Shown here piece after piece: positions 50,703 to 58,974 of a stretch of DNA of 64,000 nucleotides. The notes under the pieces were generated by a model. It worked only from the letters and a program-made list of their open reading frames with translations. It was not told where the DNA came from and made no database searches. The translations under genes and the position numbers were made by a program. The stretch is from Streptomyces sp. NBC_00670 (lineage in GTDB: Bacteria > Actinomycetota > Actinomycetes > Streptomycetales > Streptomycetaceae), in the NCBI RefSeq assembly GCF_036226765.1, contig NZ_CP109017.1, positions 2,247,501-2,311,500 on the forward strand. Direction: 5' to 3'. Each line of letters opens with the position of its first letter. Positions within the stretch are counted from its first letter, which is position 1.

Positions 50703-51161
50703 TCAGGGGTTCTGCCAGGCCGCCGGGTCCTCCACCAGGTGCCGTACCGGGCCGGGCAGGGCGCCGGTGGCCAGGTCGGCGACCGTCACGCCCTCCAGGA
50801 CCTGGCGGACGTTGGCACGCAGGGCGATCCAGAGCGGGAGCAGCGGCTCGGCGGGGCCGGTGTACTTCAGCTGGGTCGGCCGTTCCCCGCGTACGGAGAC
50901 GATGGGGCCGTCGACGGCGCGGATGATGTCGGCGACGGTGATCGTGTCCGCCTCCCGCGCCAGCCGGTAGCCGCCGTTGCCGCCGCGCTGGCTGGCGACG
51001 AGGCCGCCCCGGCGCAGATCGCCGAGGATGCCCTCCAGGAACTTGTGCGAGATGTCCTGCACCTCGGCGACCGCCTCGGCCTTCACCGGCCCGTCGCCCT
51101 GGCGCACCGCCAGCTCCACCACAGCCCGTACCGCGTAGTCCGCCCGCGCCGAGATCCTCAT
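50703..51161 (-). CDS. Rrf2-family regulator without cysteines
   Basis: A 152-residue winged-helix regulator: MRISARADYAVRAVVELAVR, VQDISHKFLEGILGDLRRGG and SQRGGNGGYRLAREADTITV are typical of Rrf2. IscR, NsrR and RsrR bind an iron-sulfur cluster through three Cys; this protein has no Cys at all, so it cannot do so. CymR-like non-cluster members are a precedent. ATG 51159-51161 is used. It is convergent with the PstS-like gene; a short hairpin (50680-50702) lies at their junction. Confidence 0.85.
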   Translation of the reverse strand: MRISARADYAVRAVVELAVRQGDGPVKAEAVAEVQDISHKFLEGILGDLRRGGLVASQRGGNGGYRLAREADTITVADIIRAVDGPIVSVRGERPTQLKYTGPAEPLLPLWIALRANVRQVLEGVTVADLATGALPGPVRHLVEDPAAWQNP

Positions 51162-51231
51162 GCGTCCATTGTGGTGCCGAACGCGCCCCGCGGTGACCAC
51201 CGGCGGGCGCGGCCTCTCCGCCCCGGGGGGC

Positions 51232-51756
51232 TCAGCGCGACGTCCGGTCGAGCGAGGACGGCGTGGCGCAGTGCTCCTCGCCGTCGGTGAGGTCGTCGCG
51301 TACGCGCATCAGCAGGTGCGTCAGCTCGGCGCGCTGGGAGTCCCCCAGCGACCGGAAGAGGCCGTCCTCCACCTCGTGCTGCGCCGCCGTCGCGGCGCGC
51401 AGCCGCTGTGTGCCGTCCGCCGTGAGCACCACCACGTGGCGACGGCGGTCGTGCGCGTCCCGGGTGCGGGTCACCAGGCCCTCGGCCTCCAGCGGGTTGA
51501 GCTGGGTGACCAGGACGCTGGCCGCCGTGTCGGTCTCGGCCGCCAACTCCGTCTGCGCGAGCGGGCCGCGGTCGTGCAGGAGCCCGAGGATGTGGAACTG
51601 CCGGGGGGTGAGCCCGTGGGCGGTGTGCGCGTCCCGCAACCGCCGCATCGCCTCGTGCCCGAGCAGGGCGAGCATCAGCCCCGGGCTGTTCCTGGGCTCG
51701 TCGCGCCGTGCGGTGGGCGACGGCGCCGGCGTGGTGATGGGGGATGCCTTGGTCAC
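51232..51756 (-). CDS. MarR-family regulator
   Basis: A 174-residue repressor with an N-terminal Thr/Pro/Arg-rich extension (about 25 residues) and the MarR core: LTPRQFHILGLLHDRGPLAQ, TELAAETDTAASVLVTQLNP and LVTRTRDAHDRRRHVVVLTA. It is divergent from an SDR oxidoreductase with 90 bp between starts, and a palindrome TGTAG-ATTG-CTACA lies in that gap. A local repressor/target pair is likely. GTG 51754-51756 is the start; an internal ATG (MLALLGHEAM) would drop the extension. Confidence 0.87.
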   Translation of the reverse strand: MTKASPITTPAPSPTARRDEPRNSPGLMLALLGHEAMRRLRDAHTAHGLTPRQFHILGLLHDRGPLAQTELAAETDTAASVLVTQLNPLEAEGLVTRTRDAHDRRRHVVVLTADGTQRLRAATAAQHEVEDGLFRSLGDSQRAELTHLLMRVRDDLTDGEEHCATPSSLDRTSR

Positions 51757-51781
51757 CCCGACACTCTACTAGGCGGGATCG

Positions 51782-51795
51782 TGTAGATTGCTACA
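51782..51795. promoter_or_regulatory. MarR-type operator
   Basis: TGTAG-ATTG-CTACA is a perfect short palindrome in the AT-rich divergent region between the MarR and SDR genes, 26 bases from the repressor start. Confidence 0.55.
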
Positions 51796-51846
51796 TGAAT
51801 GAAGAACGTAAACGATCCCTGCACCTGTATCGAACTTGGGAGTGCC

Positions 51847-52653
51847 ATGCCCACCACCGCTTCCCCGCCGCTCTCGGACCCGACCGCCGGCCTGGGCCTG
51901 CGCGGGGCCCGCGCGGTCGTCACCGGCGGCACCCGCGGCATCGGTGCGGCCACCGTGCGGCGGCTGGCCGCCGCGGGGGCCCGGGTGGTCGCCGTCGCCC
52001 GGCGGGAGGCCGACGTACCGGCCGGCGTACGGCTGGTGACGGGCGATCTGAGCACGGGGGAGGGTGCCGAGGCGGCGGCGCGGGCCGCGCTGGAGCACCT
52101 GGGCGGCGTCGACGTGCTCGTCGACAACGCCGGGCGCAACACCCAGGTACCGGACGGCGTCCTCGCCGCGTCCGACGACGACTGGCTGGCCAACCTCGAC
52201 ACCAACCTGCTGTCCGTCGTCCGTGTGGACCGCGTGCTCGTCCCGCACATGGTCGCGCAGGGGCGCGGAGCCGTCGTCCACGTCTCCTCGAACGCCGCCC
52301 GCTACCCGCAGCCCAACGGCGTGCCGTACGCGGCGGCCAAGGCCGCCCTCAACTCGTACAGCAAGAGCCTCGCCCTCGCCTGCGGGCCGCACGGGGTGCG
52401 GGTCACCGCGGTCATGCCGGGCGTCGTCGAGACCGACGCCGTCGAGGCCAGCCTCCGGCAGGCCGCCGAGCGGACCGGCCGTGATCTGGAGGAGATCCGC
52501 ACGGAGTTCCACCAGCGCCTCGCCGCCCCGCTCGGCCGCCCCGGCCGGCCCGAGGAGGCGGCGGAACTCATCGCCTTCCTCGCCTCACCCCGCGCGTCCT
52601 ACCTCACCGGCATCACCGTCCCGGTCGACGGAGGAATCCTGCCCACGCTCTGA
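51847..52653 (+). CDS. Short-chain dehydrogenase/reductase
   Basis: A 268-residue classical SDR: VVTGGTRGIGAATVRRLAAA (TGxxxGIG cofactor motif, residues ~26-45), DNAGRN, a catalytic Ser in VHVSSNAARY, YAAAKAAL (Tyr and Lys) and the end SYLTGITVPVDGGILPTL. It is an NAD(P)-dependent oxidoreductase of unknown substrate. ATG 51847 follows GGGAG; a longer in-frame ATG at 51799 would include promoter sequence. The divergent MarR protein probably controls it. Confidence 0.88.
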   Translation: MPTTASPPLSDPTAGLGLRGARAVVTGGTRGIGAATVRRLAAAGARVVAVARREADVPAGVRLVTGDLSTGEGAEAAARAALEHLGGVDVLVDNAGRNTQVPDGVLAASDDDWLANLDTNLLSVVRVDRVLVPHMVAQGRGAVVHVSSNAARYPQPNGVPYAAAKAALNSYSKSLALACGPHGVRVTAVMPGVVETDAVEASLRQAAERTGRDLEEIRTEFHQRLAAPLGRPGRPEEAAELIAFLASPRASYLTGITVPVDGGILPTL

Positions 52654-53047
52654 ACGGGCGGCCGCGGACCTCTTCCGCGTCATCCGACGCCGGTCCCCCG
52701 AAGCACCCGTAGGAGCCCGGCCAACACCCTCAAACCGGGAACCACCCTCGGCCGCGTCCGCGCCGCGGATGAGCGCCGGGATCGCGGCCGCGGTCCGCGA
52801 ACAGCGCCGTTGGGCAGACCGCGTGAGGAGAGAACGCTGGAGGGAGCAGGGGCGGGCCTGGTCGTGTGCCCAGGTCCGCCCCCCGCTCCCTTCCTTACTC
52901 CCGGGGGAGTAATCCGCGCCCCCCGCCACCCCGGGCAGTACCCGCGGGCTCCCCCTCCCGTCCGACGCAATCCCCTCCCCGTGCCGGAAGGCTGACAGCT
53001 GAAAAGGCTGAGCAAGCGGTAGTCGCCGTAGCGAGGGAGATCTGCTC
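52654..53047. other. Intergenic region with hairpin and palindrome
   Basis: No gene is seen in these 394 bp. A large imperfect hairpin spans about 52842-52892 (GGGAGCAGGGGCGGGCCTGG paired with CCAGGTCCGCCCCCCGCTCC), probably the terminator of the SDR gene. It is followed directly by the palindrome at 52895-52912. The ribosome site AGGGAGA precedes the MMPL gene. Confidence 0.6.
52895..52912. promoter_or_regulatory. 18-bp perfect palindrome upstream of the MMPL gene
   Basis: TTACTCCCGGGGGAGTAA: perfect 8-base arms around GG. The AT-edged, GC-centred shape suits a dimeric TetR- or MarR-type repressor. It lies 136 bases before the MMPL start; no regulator of that type is immediately adjacent apart from the MarR at 51232. 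Confidence 0.5.
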
Positions 53048-55162
53048 ATGAGGGTCGGGAAGACAATCACGAAGGGCGTGGGACGCAGGCGGGCCGTGCC
53101 CTGGGTGCTGCTCGGGCTGTGGGTGGCCGCGCTCGCGCTGGTGGGCCCGTTCGCGGGGAAGCTCGGCCAGGTGCAGCACGACCGGGCCACCGACTATCTG
53201 CCCGCCGGCGCCGGCTCGACCCAGGTGGCCCGGATACAGGACGCGCTGCCCGGGGGCGAGAGCACCGAGATGGTGCTCGTGTATCACCGGGACGGCGGGC
53301 TGAGGGCCGCCGACCGGCGGGTGGCGGCCGGGCAGGTCGAGGAGATCGCCGGAGCGCACGAGCTGGTCGGCGGGAAGCCCAAGGGCGTTCCGTCCGACGA
53401 CGGTACGACCCTCATGTACCCCGTCGTCAGCAACGAGCCCGGGAGCGACGAGAAGCTGCGGGACGCGCTCGTCGAGGAGGTCCGGGGCATCGCCCGCGGC
53501 CAGGACGGGCTGAGCGTCGAGGTGGGCGGCACCGCCGCGCTCGGCACCGACGCCGGGAAGGTCTACGACTCACTCGGCGGCCCCCTGCTCTACACCACCG
53601 TCGCCGTCGTCGCCCTCCTGCTGATCCTGATCTACCGCAGCCCGGTGCTGTGGCTCGTGCCGCTCGTCGTCGCCGGCGTCGCCGACTTCCTGTCGATGGG
53701 CGCCGTGTACGGGCTCAACCAGGCCTTCGGTACCACCGTCACGGGCCAGAGCGCCGGCGTGATGACGATCCTCGTGTTCGGCGCGGGCACCGACTACGCA
53801 CTGCTCCTCATCTCCCGCTACCGGGAGGAACTGCGGCGCATCGAGCGCCCGTACGAGGCCATGGTCGCCGCCCTGCGCGGCTGCGGTCCCGCCGTGCTCG
53901 CCTCCTCCGGCACCGTCGCCGCCGGGCTGCTGTGTCTGCTCGCCGCCGACCTCAACAGCAGCCGCGGCATGGGCCCGATCGGCACGGTCGGCGTGCTGTG
54001 CGCGCTGGTCGCGATGCTGACACTGCTCCCCGCCCTTCTCGTACTGCTCGGGCGGCGGGTCTTCTGGCCGCTCGTACCGGCCTACGGCAGCGAACCCACG
54101 CGGCGGCGGAGCCTCTTCGCCGCGATGGGCGACTCGGCCAAGCGCAGGCCGCTGACCGTGCTCGCGACCGGAGCCGTCCTGCTCGGCGCGCTCGCCCTCG
54201 GCACGCTCAACCTGCCCGGACCGGTCAAGCAGGAGGATTCCTTCGTCACCAAGCCCGAGGCCGTCACCGCCATGGAGACCCTCGCCCGGGCCTACCCCGA
54301 GCGCGGCACCCAGCCCATCGACGTGATCACCCCGGCGGACCGTGTCGACCGGACCCTCGCGGCGATCCGGGACACCCGGGGGGTCGAGAGCGCCGAGAAG
54401 GGCCGTACCGGAGGCGGCTGGACCGAGATCTCCGTCCTCGCGAAGGACACCCCCCAGTCGGCGGGAGAGACCGCCACCATCAAGGCCCTGCGCAGCGAAC
54501 TGAAGGGCTCCTACGTCGGCGGGGACAGCGCCGAGCAGATCGACCTGGAGGACACCAACAGCCGGGACACGAAGATCGTCGTACCCCTGGTCCTCGTCTC
54601 GGTGCTGCTCATCCTGTTCCTCCTGCTGCGCAGCCTCGTCGCACCGCTCATCCTGGTGACCGCCGTGGTCGCGGTCTGGGGCGCGGCCCTCGGGATCGGC
54701 GGGCTGGTCTTCGAGCCGGTCCTCGGCATCAGGGGAACCGATCCGGGGCTCGGGCTGCTGTCCTTCGTGTTCCTCGTCGCCCTCGGTGTCGACTACGGCA
54801 TCTTCCTCATGCACCGGATGCGGGAGGAGTCCCTGGCCGGCGCGGAACCGGCCGCCGCCGCGCTCACCGCCCTGCGGAGCACGGGCGCCGTCATCGCCTC
54901 GGCCGGCCTGGTCCTCGCCGCGACCTTCGCCGTGCTGATGAACATGGGGCTCGTGGAACTCGTCGAACTCGGTTTCGTGATCGCCGTCGGCGTACTCCTC
55001 GACACCTTCCTCGTACGGACGTACCTGGTGACCAGTGCCAGCGTCGCCCTGCGCCGGAGGATGTGGTGGCCGGGCGCCCTCTCCCGCGAACCCGCGCCCG
55101 GCACCGGGCCGTCCGAACCGACCGAGCCGCCGCGGCAGCCGGAACAGATCGGCACGCCCTGA
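53048..55162 (+). CDS. MMPL-family RND exporter
   Basis: A 704-residue transporter with about twelve helices in two halves: one N-terminal helix (about 17-38), a large outer loop (40-175), a helix bundle with GAGTDYALLLISRYREELRR, a second outer loop (390-515) and a second bundle with VALGVDYGIFLMHRMREESL. The GTDYAL and GVDYGI aspartates are the proton-relay positions of MMPL proteins. These export lipids, glycolipids or drugs. The C-terminal 30 residues are Pro/Glu-rich. A two-component system follows 66 bases downstream and may respond to the same envelope signal. Confidence 0.9.
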   Translation: MRVGKTITKGVGRRRAVPWVLLGLWVAALALVGPFAGKLGQVQHDRATDYLPAGAGSTQVARIQDALPGGESTEMVLVYHRDGGLRAADRRVAAGQVEEIAGAHELVGGKPKGVPSDDGTTLMYPVVSNEPGSDEKLRDALVEEVRGIARGQDGLSVEVGGTAALGTDAGKVYDSLGGPLLYTTVAVVALLLILIYRSPVLWLVPLVVAGVADFLSMGAVYGLNQAFGTTVTGQSAGVMTILVFGAGTDYALLLISRYREELRRIERPYEAMVAALRGCGPAVLASSGTVAAGLLCLLAADLNSSRGMGPIGTVGVLCALVAMLTLLPALLVLLGRRVFWPLVPAYGSEPTRRRSLFAAMGDSAKRRPLTVLATGAVLLGALALGTLNLPGPVKQEDSFVTKPEAVTAMETLARAYPERGTQPIDVITPADRVDRTLAAIRDTRGVESAEKGRTGGGWTEISVLAKDTPQSAGETATIKALRSELKGSYVGGDSAEQIDLEDTNSRDTKIVVPLVLVSVLLILFLLLRSLVAPLILVTAVVAVWGAALGIGGLVFEPVLGIRGTDPGLGLLSFVFLVALGVDYGIFLMHRMREESLAGAEPAAAALTALRSTGAVIASAGLVLAATFAVLMNMGLVELVELGFVIAVGVLLDTFLVRTYLVTSASVALRRRMWWPGALSREPAPGTGPSEPTEPPRQPEQIGTP

Positions 55163-55192
55163 CCCGCCGGGCCCACCACAGCCGACCGACCG

Positions 55193-55225
55193 GGCGCCTC
55201 TCCCGCCTTCTGCCGGAGAGGCGCC
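55193..55225 (+). promoter_or_regulatory. Hairpin covering the histidine kinase ribosome site
   Basis: Perfect 10-bp arms GGCGCCTCTC (55193-55202) and GAGAGGCGCC (55216-55225). The right arm contains GAGAGG, the likely ribosome site of the kinase whose ATG is at 55229. It can act as an MMPL terminator, a translational attenuator, or both. Confidence 0.6.
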
Positions 55226-55228
55226 CCG

Positions 55229-56653
55229 ATGACGGAAGATGGAGTCGTGCACGATCGGGGAGCTACCTCAGCCGCAGGGGACCTGAGCACCACCGTCGTA
55301 CGGGGTGAGGCGCGGCCCCGCCGGATCGAGCGCGTCATGGCGGTCGTCAACCGGGACCCGCTCACCGCGCCGCACCGCACCCGCAACGACGCGCTGCTCA
55401 CCGTCGGCGTCGCCGTGCTCGCCGTCGTCCTCGCGTTGCTCACCGACGACGGACGCCCGCTCGGCCCGACCGGCTGGGCCCTGCTGGCCTGCGCCCATGT
55501 GCCGCTCGTGTGGCGGCGCAGCCGTCCGCTGCTCGTGCTGCTCGCGGTGGCGGCCTGCGTCACCCTGCACCACGTCCTCGACTACAACCACGCCGTACCG
55601 ATCCCCGCGACCCTCCTGGCGCTCTACACGGTCGCGGCGACCGGCACGGTACGCCGCTCGCTGCTCACCGCCGTCGTCGTCCTCGGCCCGACGCTGATCA
55701 TCAACAGCTTCACCAACCCGGACGGGGCACTGGAGCTGCTGCGGATCTCCGGCTGGATCATCGCGGTCCTGTTCTTCGGCGTCGACGCCCGCTTCTACCG
55801 CCAGTACGTCGCCTCCATCGTCGAGCGGGCGGAGCGGGCCGAGCGGACCCGCGAGGAGGAGGCGCGGCGCCGGGTCGCCGAGGAGCGGCTGCGGATCGCC
55901 CGCGATCTGCACGACCTGCTCGCGCACAGCATCACCCTGATCGGTGTGCGGACGTCCGTGGCGGCCCATGTCCTCACCGCGGATCCGGACCGGCTGGACC
56001 GCACGGCGGTCGCCCAGGCGCTCGACGACATCGCGGAGACCTGCCGGACGGCCCGGGGCGAGTTGCGTACGACGCTGGAGGTGCTGCGGGCGAACGAGCG
56101 GAGCGTGAGCGCCGGAGGGGAACGGGAGCGGGTGGCCGAACCGGGCTCCGGACCGGGTCCCGGACTCGGCTCCGGTTCCGGTTCCGGGCTCGGCTCCGAG
56201 GACGGGCGTGGGCCGCTGCCCGGGCTCGACGGGCTGGGCGCGCTCGCGGACGCGGCCAGGGTGGCCGGGGCCACGGTCGAACTGTCCGTCCACGCGGACG
56301 GCGTACCGCCCTCGGTGGGCGCCGCCGCCTACCGGATCGTGCAGGAGGCGCTCACCAACGCCGTACGCCACGGGGGCCGCGACGACCTGACCGTCCGGGT
56401 GGGTCTGCGGGCGGCGGAGAGGACCCTGCGGGTGACCGTCACCGACGACGGAACGGGCCACGGGGTGAGCAGCACGCTGCGCGACGGGGCGGGGCACGGG
56501 CAGCAGGCCGTCGGCGGCGCGCCGGGGTTCGGGCTCGTCGGGATGCGCGAGCGGGCCCGTAGCGTGGGCGGCACACTGGACGCCGGACCGGGCCCCACCG
56601 CGGGCTTCGAAGTGACCGCCGAACTGCCGCTGTTCCGGGAGGAGCCCTCGTGA
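55229..56653 (+). CDS. Sensor histidine kinase (NarL-type partner)
   Basis: A 474-residue membrane kinase. About four to five helices lie between residues 55 and 185, with short loops, so it probably senses within the membrane. The HisKA_3 motif RIARDLHDLLAHSITLIGV holds His228. The ATPase domain has AYRIVQEALTNAVRHGG (N-box), VTVTDDGTGHG and GFGLVGMRERARSVGG. A Gly/Ser/Pro-rich insert (about 300-328, GSGPGPGLGSGSGSGLGS) separates the two. ATG 55229 is used; GTG 55247 is possible. The response regulator starts four bases before the stop. Confidence 0.9.
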   Translation: MTEDGVVHDRGATSAAGDLSTTVVRGEARPRRIERVMAVVNRDPLTAPHRTRNDALLTVGVAVLAVVLALLTDDGRPLGPTGWALLACAHVPLVWRRSRPLLVLLAVAACVTLHHVLDYNHAVPIPATLLALYTVAATGTVRRSLLTAVVVLGPTLIINSFTNPDGALELLRISGWIIAVLFFGVDARFYRQYVASIVERAERAERTREEEARRRVAEERLRIARDLHDLLAHSITLIGVRTSVAAHVLTADPDRLDRTAVAQALDDIAETCRTARGELRTTLEVLRANERSVSAGGERERVAEPGSGPGPGLGSGSGSGLGSEDGRGPLPGLDGLGALADAARVAGATVELSVHADGVPPSVGAAAYRIVQEALTNAVRHGGRDDLTVRVGLRAAERTLRVTVTDDGTGHGVSSTLRDGAGHGQQAVGGAPGFGLVGMRERARSVGGTLDAGPGPTAGFEVTAELPLFREEPS

Positions 56654-57330
56654 CGGCCCCGACGCCGATCCGCGTACTGCTCGCCGACGACCAGACCCTC
56701 GTACGGGCCTCGTTCGCGATGCTCGTCGCGTCCGCCGGGGACATGGAGGTCGTCGCCGAGGCGGGCACCGGGCGGCAGGCCGTGGACCTCGCCCGTTCCG
56801 CGCGGGCCGACCTCGTCGTGATGGACATCCGCATGCCCGACCTGGACGGCATCGAGGCGACCCGGCTCATCGCCGCCGATGAGGACCTGGCGGGCGTCAA
56901 GGTGCTCGTCCTGACGACGTACGACACCGACGAGCACATCGTCGACGCGCTGCGGGCCGGGGCGTCCGGCTTCCTGGTGAAGGACATCCGGCCGGCCGAA
57001 CTCCTCGACGCCATCCGGACCGTGGCCGCCGGGGACTCCCTGCTCTCGCCAGGACCCACCTCACGGCTCATCGCCCGTTTCCTGCGCGCACCCGACACGA
57101 CGACGTCGGCGGTGGGCGGCCCGGACGGGCTGTCCGAGCGGGAGCGGCAGGTGCTCACCCTGGTCGCGCGCGGGTGCAACAACACCGAGATCGCCGAGGC
57201 GCTGGGGCTCAGTCCGCTCACCGCGAAGACCCATGTCAGCCGGATCATGGGCAAGTTGGGGGCACGTGACCGGGCGCAGCTGGTGATAGCGGCGTACGAG
57301 TCGGGGCTCGTGACACCCGGGACGCTCTGA
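56650..57330 (+). CDS. LuxR/NarL-family response regulator
   Basis: A 226-residue regulator. The receiver domain (7-125) has the acidic pair in LLADDQTLV, phospho-acceptor Asp59 in LVVMDIRMPDLDG and Lys in FLVKDIRP. The C-terminal LuxR domain (158-215) reads LSERERQVLTLVARGCNNTE and IAEALGLSPLTAKTHVSRIM. GTG 56650 overlaps the kinase stop. It probably controls the MMPL exporter upstream and its own operon. Confidence 0.93.
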   Translation: MTAPTPIRVLLADDQTLVRASFAMLVASAGDMEVVAEAGTGRQAVDLARSARADLVVMDIRMPDLDGIEATRLIAADEDLAGVKVLVLTTYDTDEHIVDALRAGASGFLVKDIRPAELLDAIRTVAAGDSLLSPGPTSRLIARFLRAPDTTTSAVGGPDGLSERERQVLTLVARGCNNTEIAEALGLSPLTAKTHVSRIMGKLGARDRAQLVIAAYESGLVTPGTL

Positions 57331-57383
57331 GCGCCGCCGCCAGGTCCCGTCCCCGCGAGACCGCGCTCGGGGCCGGTGTCCGT

Positions 57384-57417
57384 GCCGGGCGGAGGCCGCG
57401 TACGTCCTCCGCCCGGC
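57384..57417. terminator. Bidirectional terminator between response regulator and GH51
   Basis: Perfect 12-bp arms (GCCGGGCGGAGG / CCTCCGCCCGGC) with a 10-base loop, midway between two convergent stops. Confidence 0.65.
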
Positions 57418-57439
57418 CGGACTCGGCGGCAGAGAACAC

Positions 57440-58945
57440 CTACGCCAGCCGGATCACGTTCCAGGACAGCGGCTCCAGCGTCGCCGTCAGGCGGCCCTCC
57501 GTCACCGTCGTGCCCGGCACCTGGTGCGGGGTGACCCGGTCGGGATCCGTCAGCGTGTTGCGGGCCTCGGGGTCCTCGTCCGCGAGGGCCGTGTGTTCCA
57601 CGACGCTCGTCAGGTTCAGGCCCGGGAGGGCGACCTCCAGTGGGAGGGGCTCCGTGCGGCCGCGGTTGACGGCGAAGACGGTGACCGTGCCGTCGTCCGC
57701 GCGGACCGCCGTCGCGTGCAGGAGGTCGGTTTCGCCGTACTTCCGCGTCTCGTACGTCGGGGAGTCGATCCGTACGTCCAGGACCTCGCCCCTGCCGTAC
57801 CGGGACGCCTGGGCGAAGGGGAAGAACGTCGTCTGGCGCCAGGCGGGGCCGCCCGGCTCGGTCATGATCGGGGCGATCACGTTGACGAGCTGGGCCAGAC
57901 ACGCCACCGTCACCCGGTCCGCGTGCCGCAGCAGCGCGATGAGGAGCGAGCCGAAGACGACCGCGTCGGTGACGGAGTAGTTGTCCTCCAGGAGCCGGGG
58001 TGCCTCGGGCCAGTCCAGGGCGCTGACCTGGGCCTCGGTCCGGGACATGTACCAGACGTTCCACTCGTCGAAGGAGAGGTTGATCTTCTTCTTGGACTTC
58101 AGCTTCGCGCCGACGTGGTCGCAGGTCGCCACCACATTGTCGATGAAGGACTCCATGTCCACGGCCGAGGCCAGGAAGGAGTCGACGTCGCCGTCGTGCG
58201 GCTCGTAGTAGGCGTGCAGGGAGATGTGGTCGACGAGGTCGTACGTCTCGGTCAGGACCGTGGCCTCCCACTCGGCGAAGGTCTCCATGGACTGCCCGGA
58301 GGAGCCGCAGGCGACCAGTTCGACGCCGGGGTCGATCTGGCGCATCGCGCGGGCCGTCTCGGCGGCGAGGCGGCCGTACTCCTCGGCCGTCTTGTGCCCG
58401 GTCTGCCAGGGGCCGTCCATCTCGTTGCCCAGGCACCACAGCCGGATGCCGAACGGCTCCTTGTCGCCGTGGGAGACGCGCAGGTCGGACAGGGCGGTGC
58501 CGGCCGGGTGGTTGGCGTACTCCTGGAGCTCCAGCGCCTCGGCGACGCCGCGTGTGCCGAGGTTGACGGCCATCATCGGCTCGGCCTGCGGGCCGATCTT
58601 CCTCAGGAAGGCGATGTACTCGGACAGGCCGAACCGGTTGGTCTCCGTGGAGCGCCAGGCCAGGTCCAGGCGGCGCGGGCGGTCCTCGGCCGGGCCGACG
58701 GAGTCCTCCCACTTGTAGCCGGAGACGAAGTTGCCGCCGGGGTAGCGGATCGCGGTGACGCCGAGTTCGCGGACCAGGTCCAGGACGTCCCCGCGCAGTC
58801 CGGCCTCGTCGGCGGTGGGGTGGTCGGGCTCGAAGACGCCGGTGTAGACGCAGCGGCCCAGGTGTTCCACGAACGAGCCGAAGAGCCGGGGGTTGACCGT
58901 GCCGACGGTGAAGGCGGGGTCGAGGGTGAAGCGGGCGGTGCGCAT
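57440..58945 (-). CDS. abfA: GH51 alpha-L-arabinofuranosidase
   Basis: A 501-residue cytosolic enzyme that releases L-arabinose from arabino-oligosaccharides. Landmarks are FGSFVEHLGRCVYTGVFEP, IRYPGGNFVSGYKWEDSVGP, acid/base Glu175 in LWCLGNEMDGPW and nucleophile Glu292 in NLSFDEWNVWYM. The C-terminus folds back as a beta-sandwich. No signal peptide, so oligosaccharides must be imported by the ABC system encoded just upstream in the same operon. ATG 58943-58945 has GAAGGG five bases before it; the open frame beyond it is a shadow of the permease gene. Confidence 0.93.
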   Translation of the reverse strand: MRTARFTLDPAFTVGTVNPRLFGSFVEHLGRCVYTGVFEPDHPTADEAGLRGDVLDLVRELGVTAIRYPGGNFVSGYKWEDSVGPAEDRPRRLDLAWRSTETNRFGLSEYIAFLRKIGPQAEPMMAVNLGTRGVAEALELQEYANHPAGTALSDLRVSHGDKEPFGIRLWCLGNEMDGPWQTGHKTAEEYGRLAAETARAMRQIDPGVELVACGSSGQSMETFAEWEATVLTETYDLVDHISLHAYYEPHDGDVDSFLASAVDMESFIDNVVATCDHVGAKLKSKKKINLSFDEWNVWYMSRTEAQVSALDWPEAPRLLEDNYSVTDAVVFGSLLIALLRHADRVTVACLAQLVNVIAPIMTEPGGPAWRQTTFFPFAQASRYGRGEVLDVRIDSPTYETRKYGETDLLHATAVRADDGTVTVFAVNRGRTEPLPLEVALPGLNLTSVVEHTALADEDPEARNTLTDPDRVTPHQVPGTTVTEGRLTATLEPLSWNVIRLA

Positions 58946-58974
58946 GGATTCCCTTCGGGGAGGAGACGGGGCGG

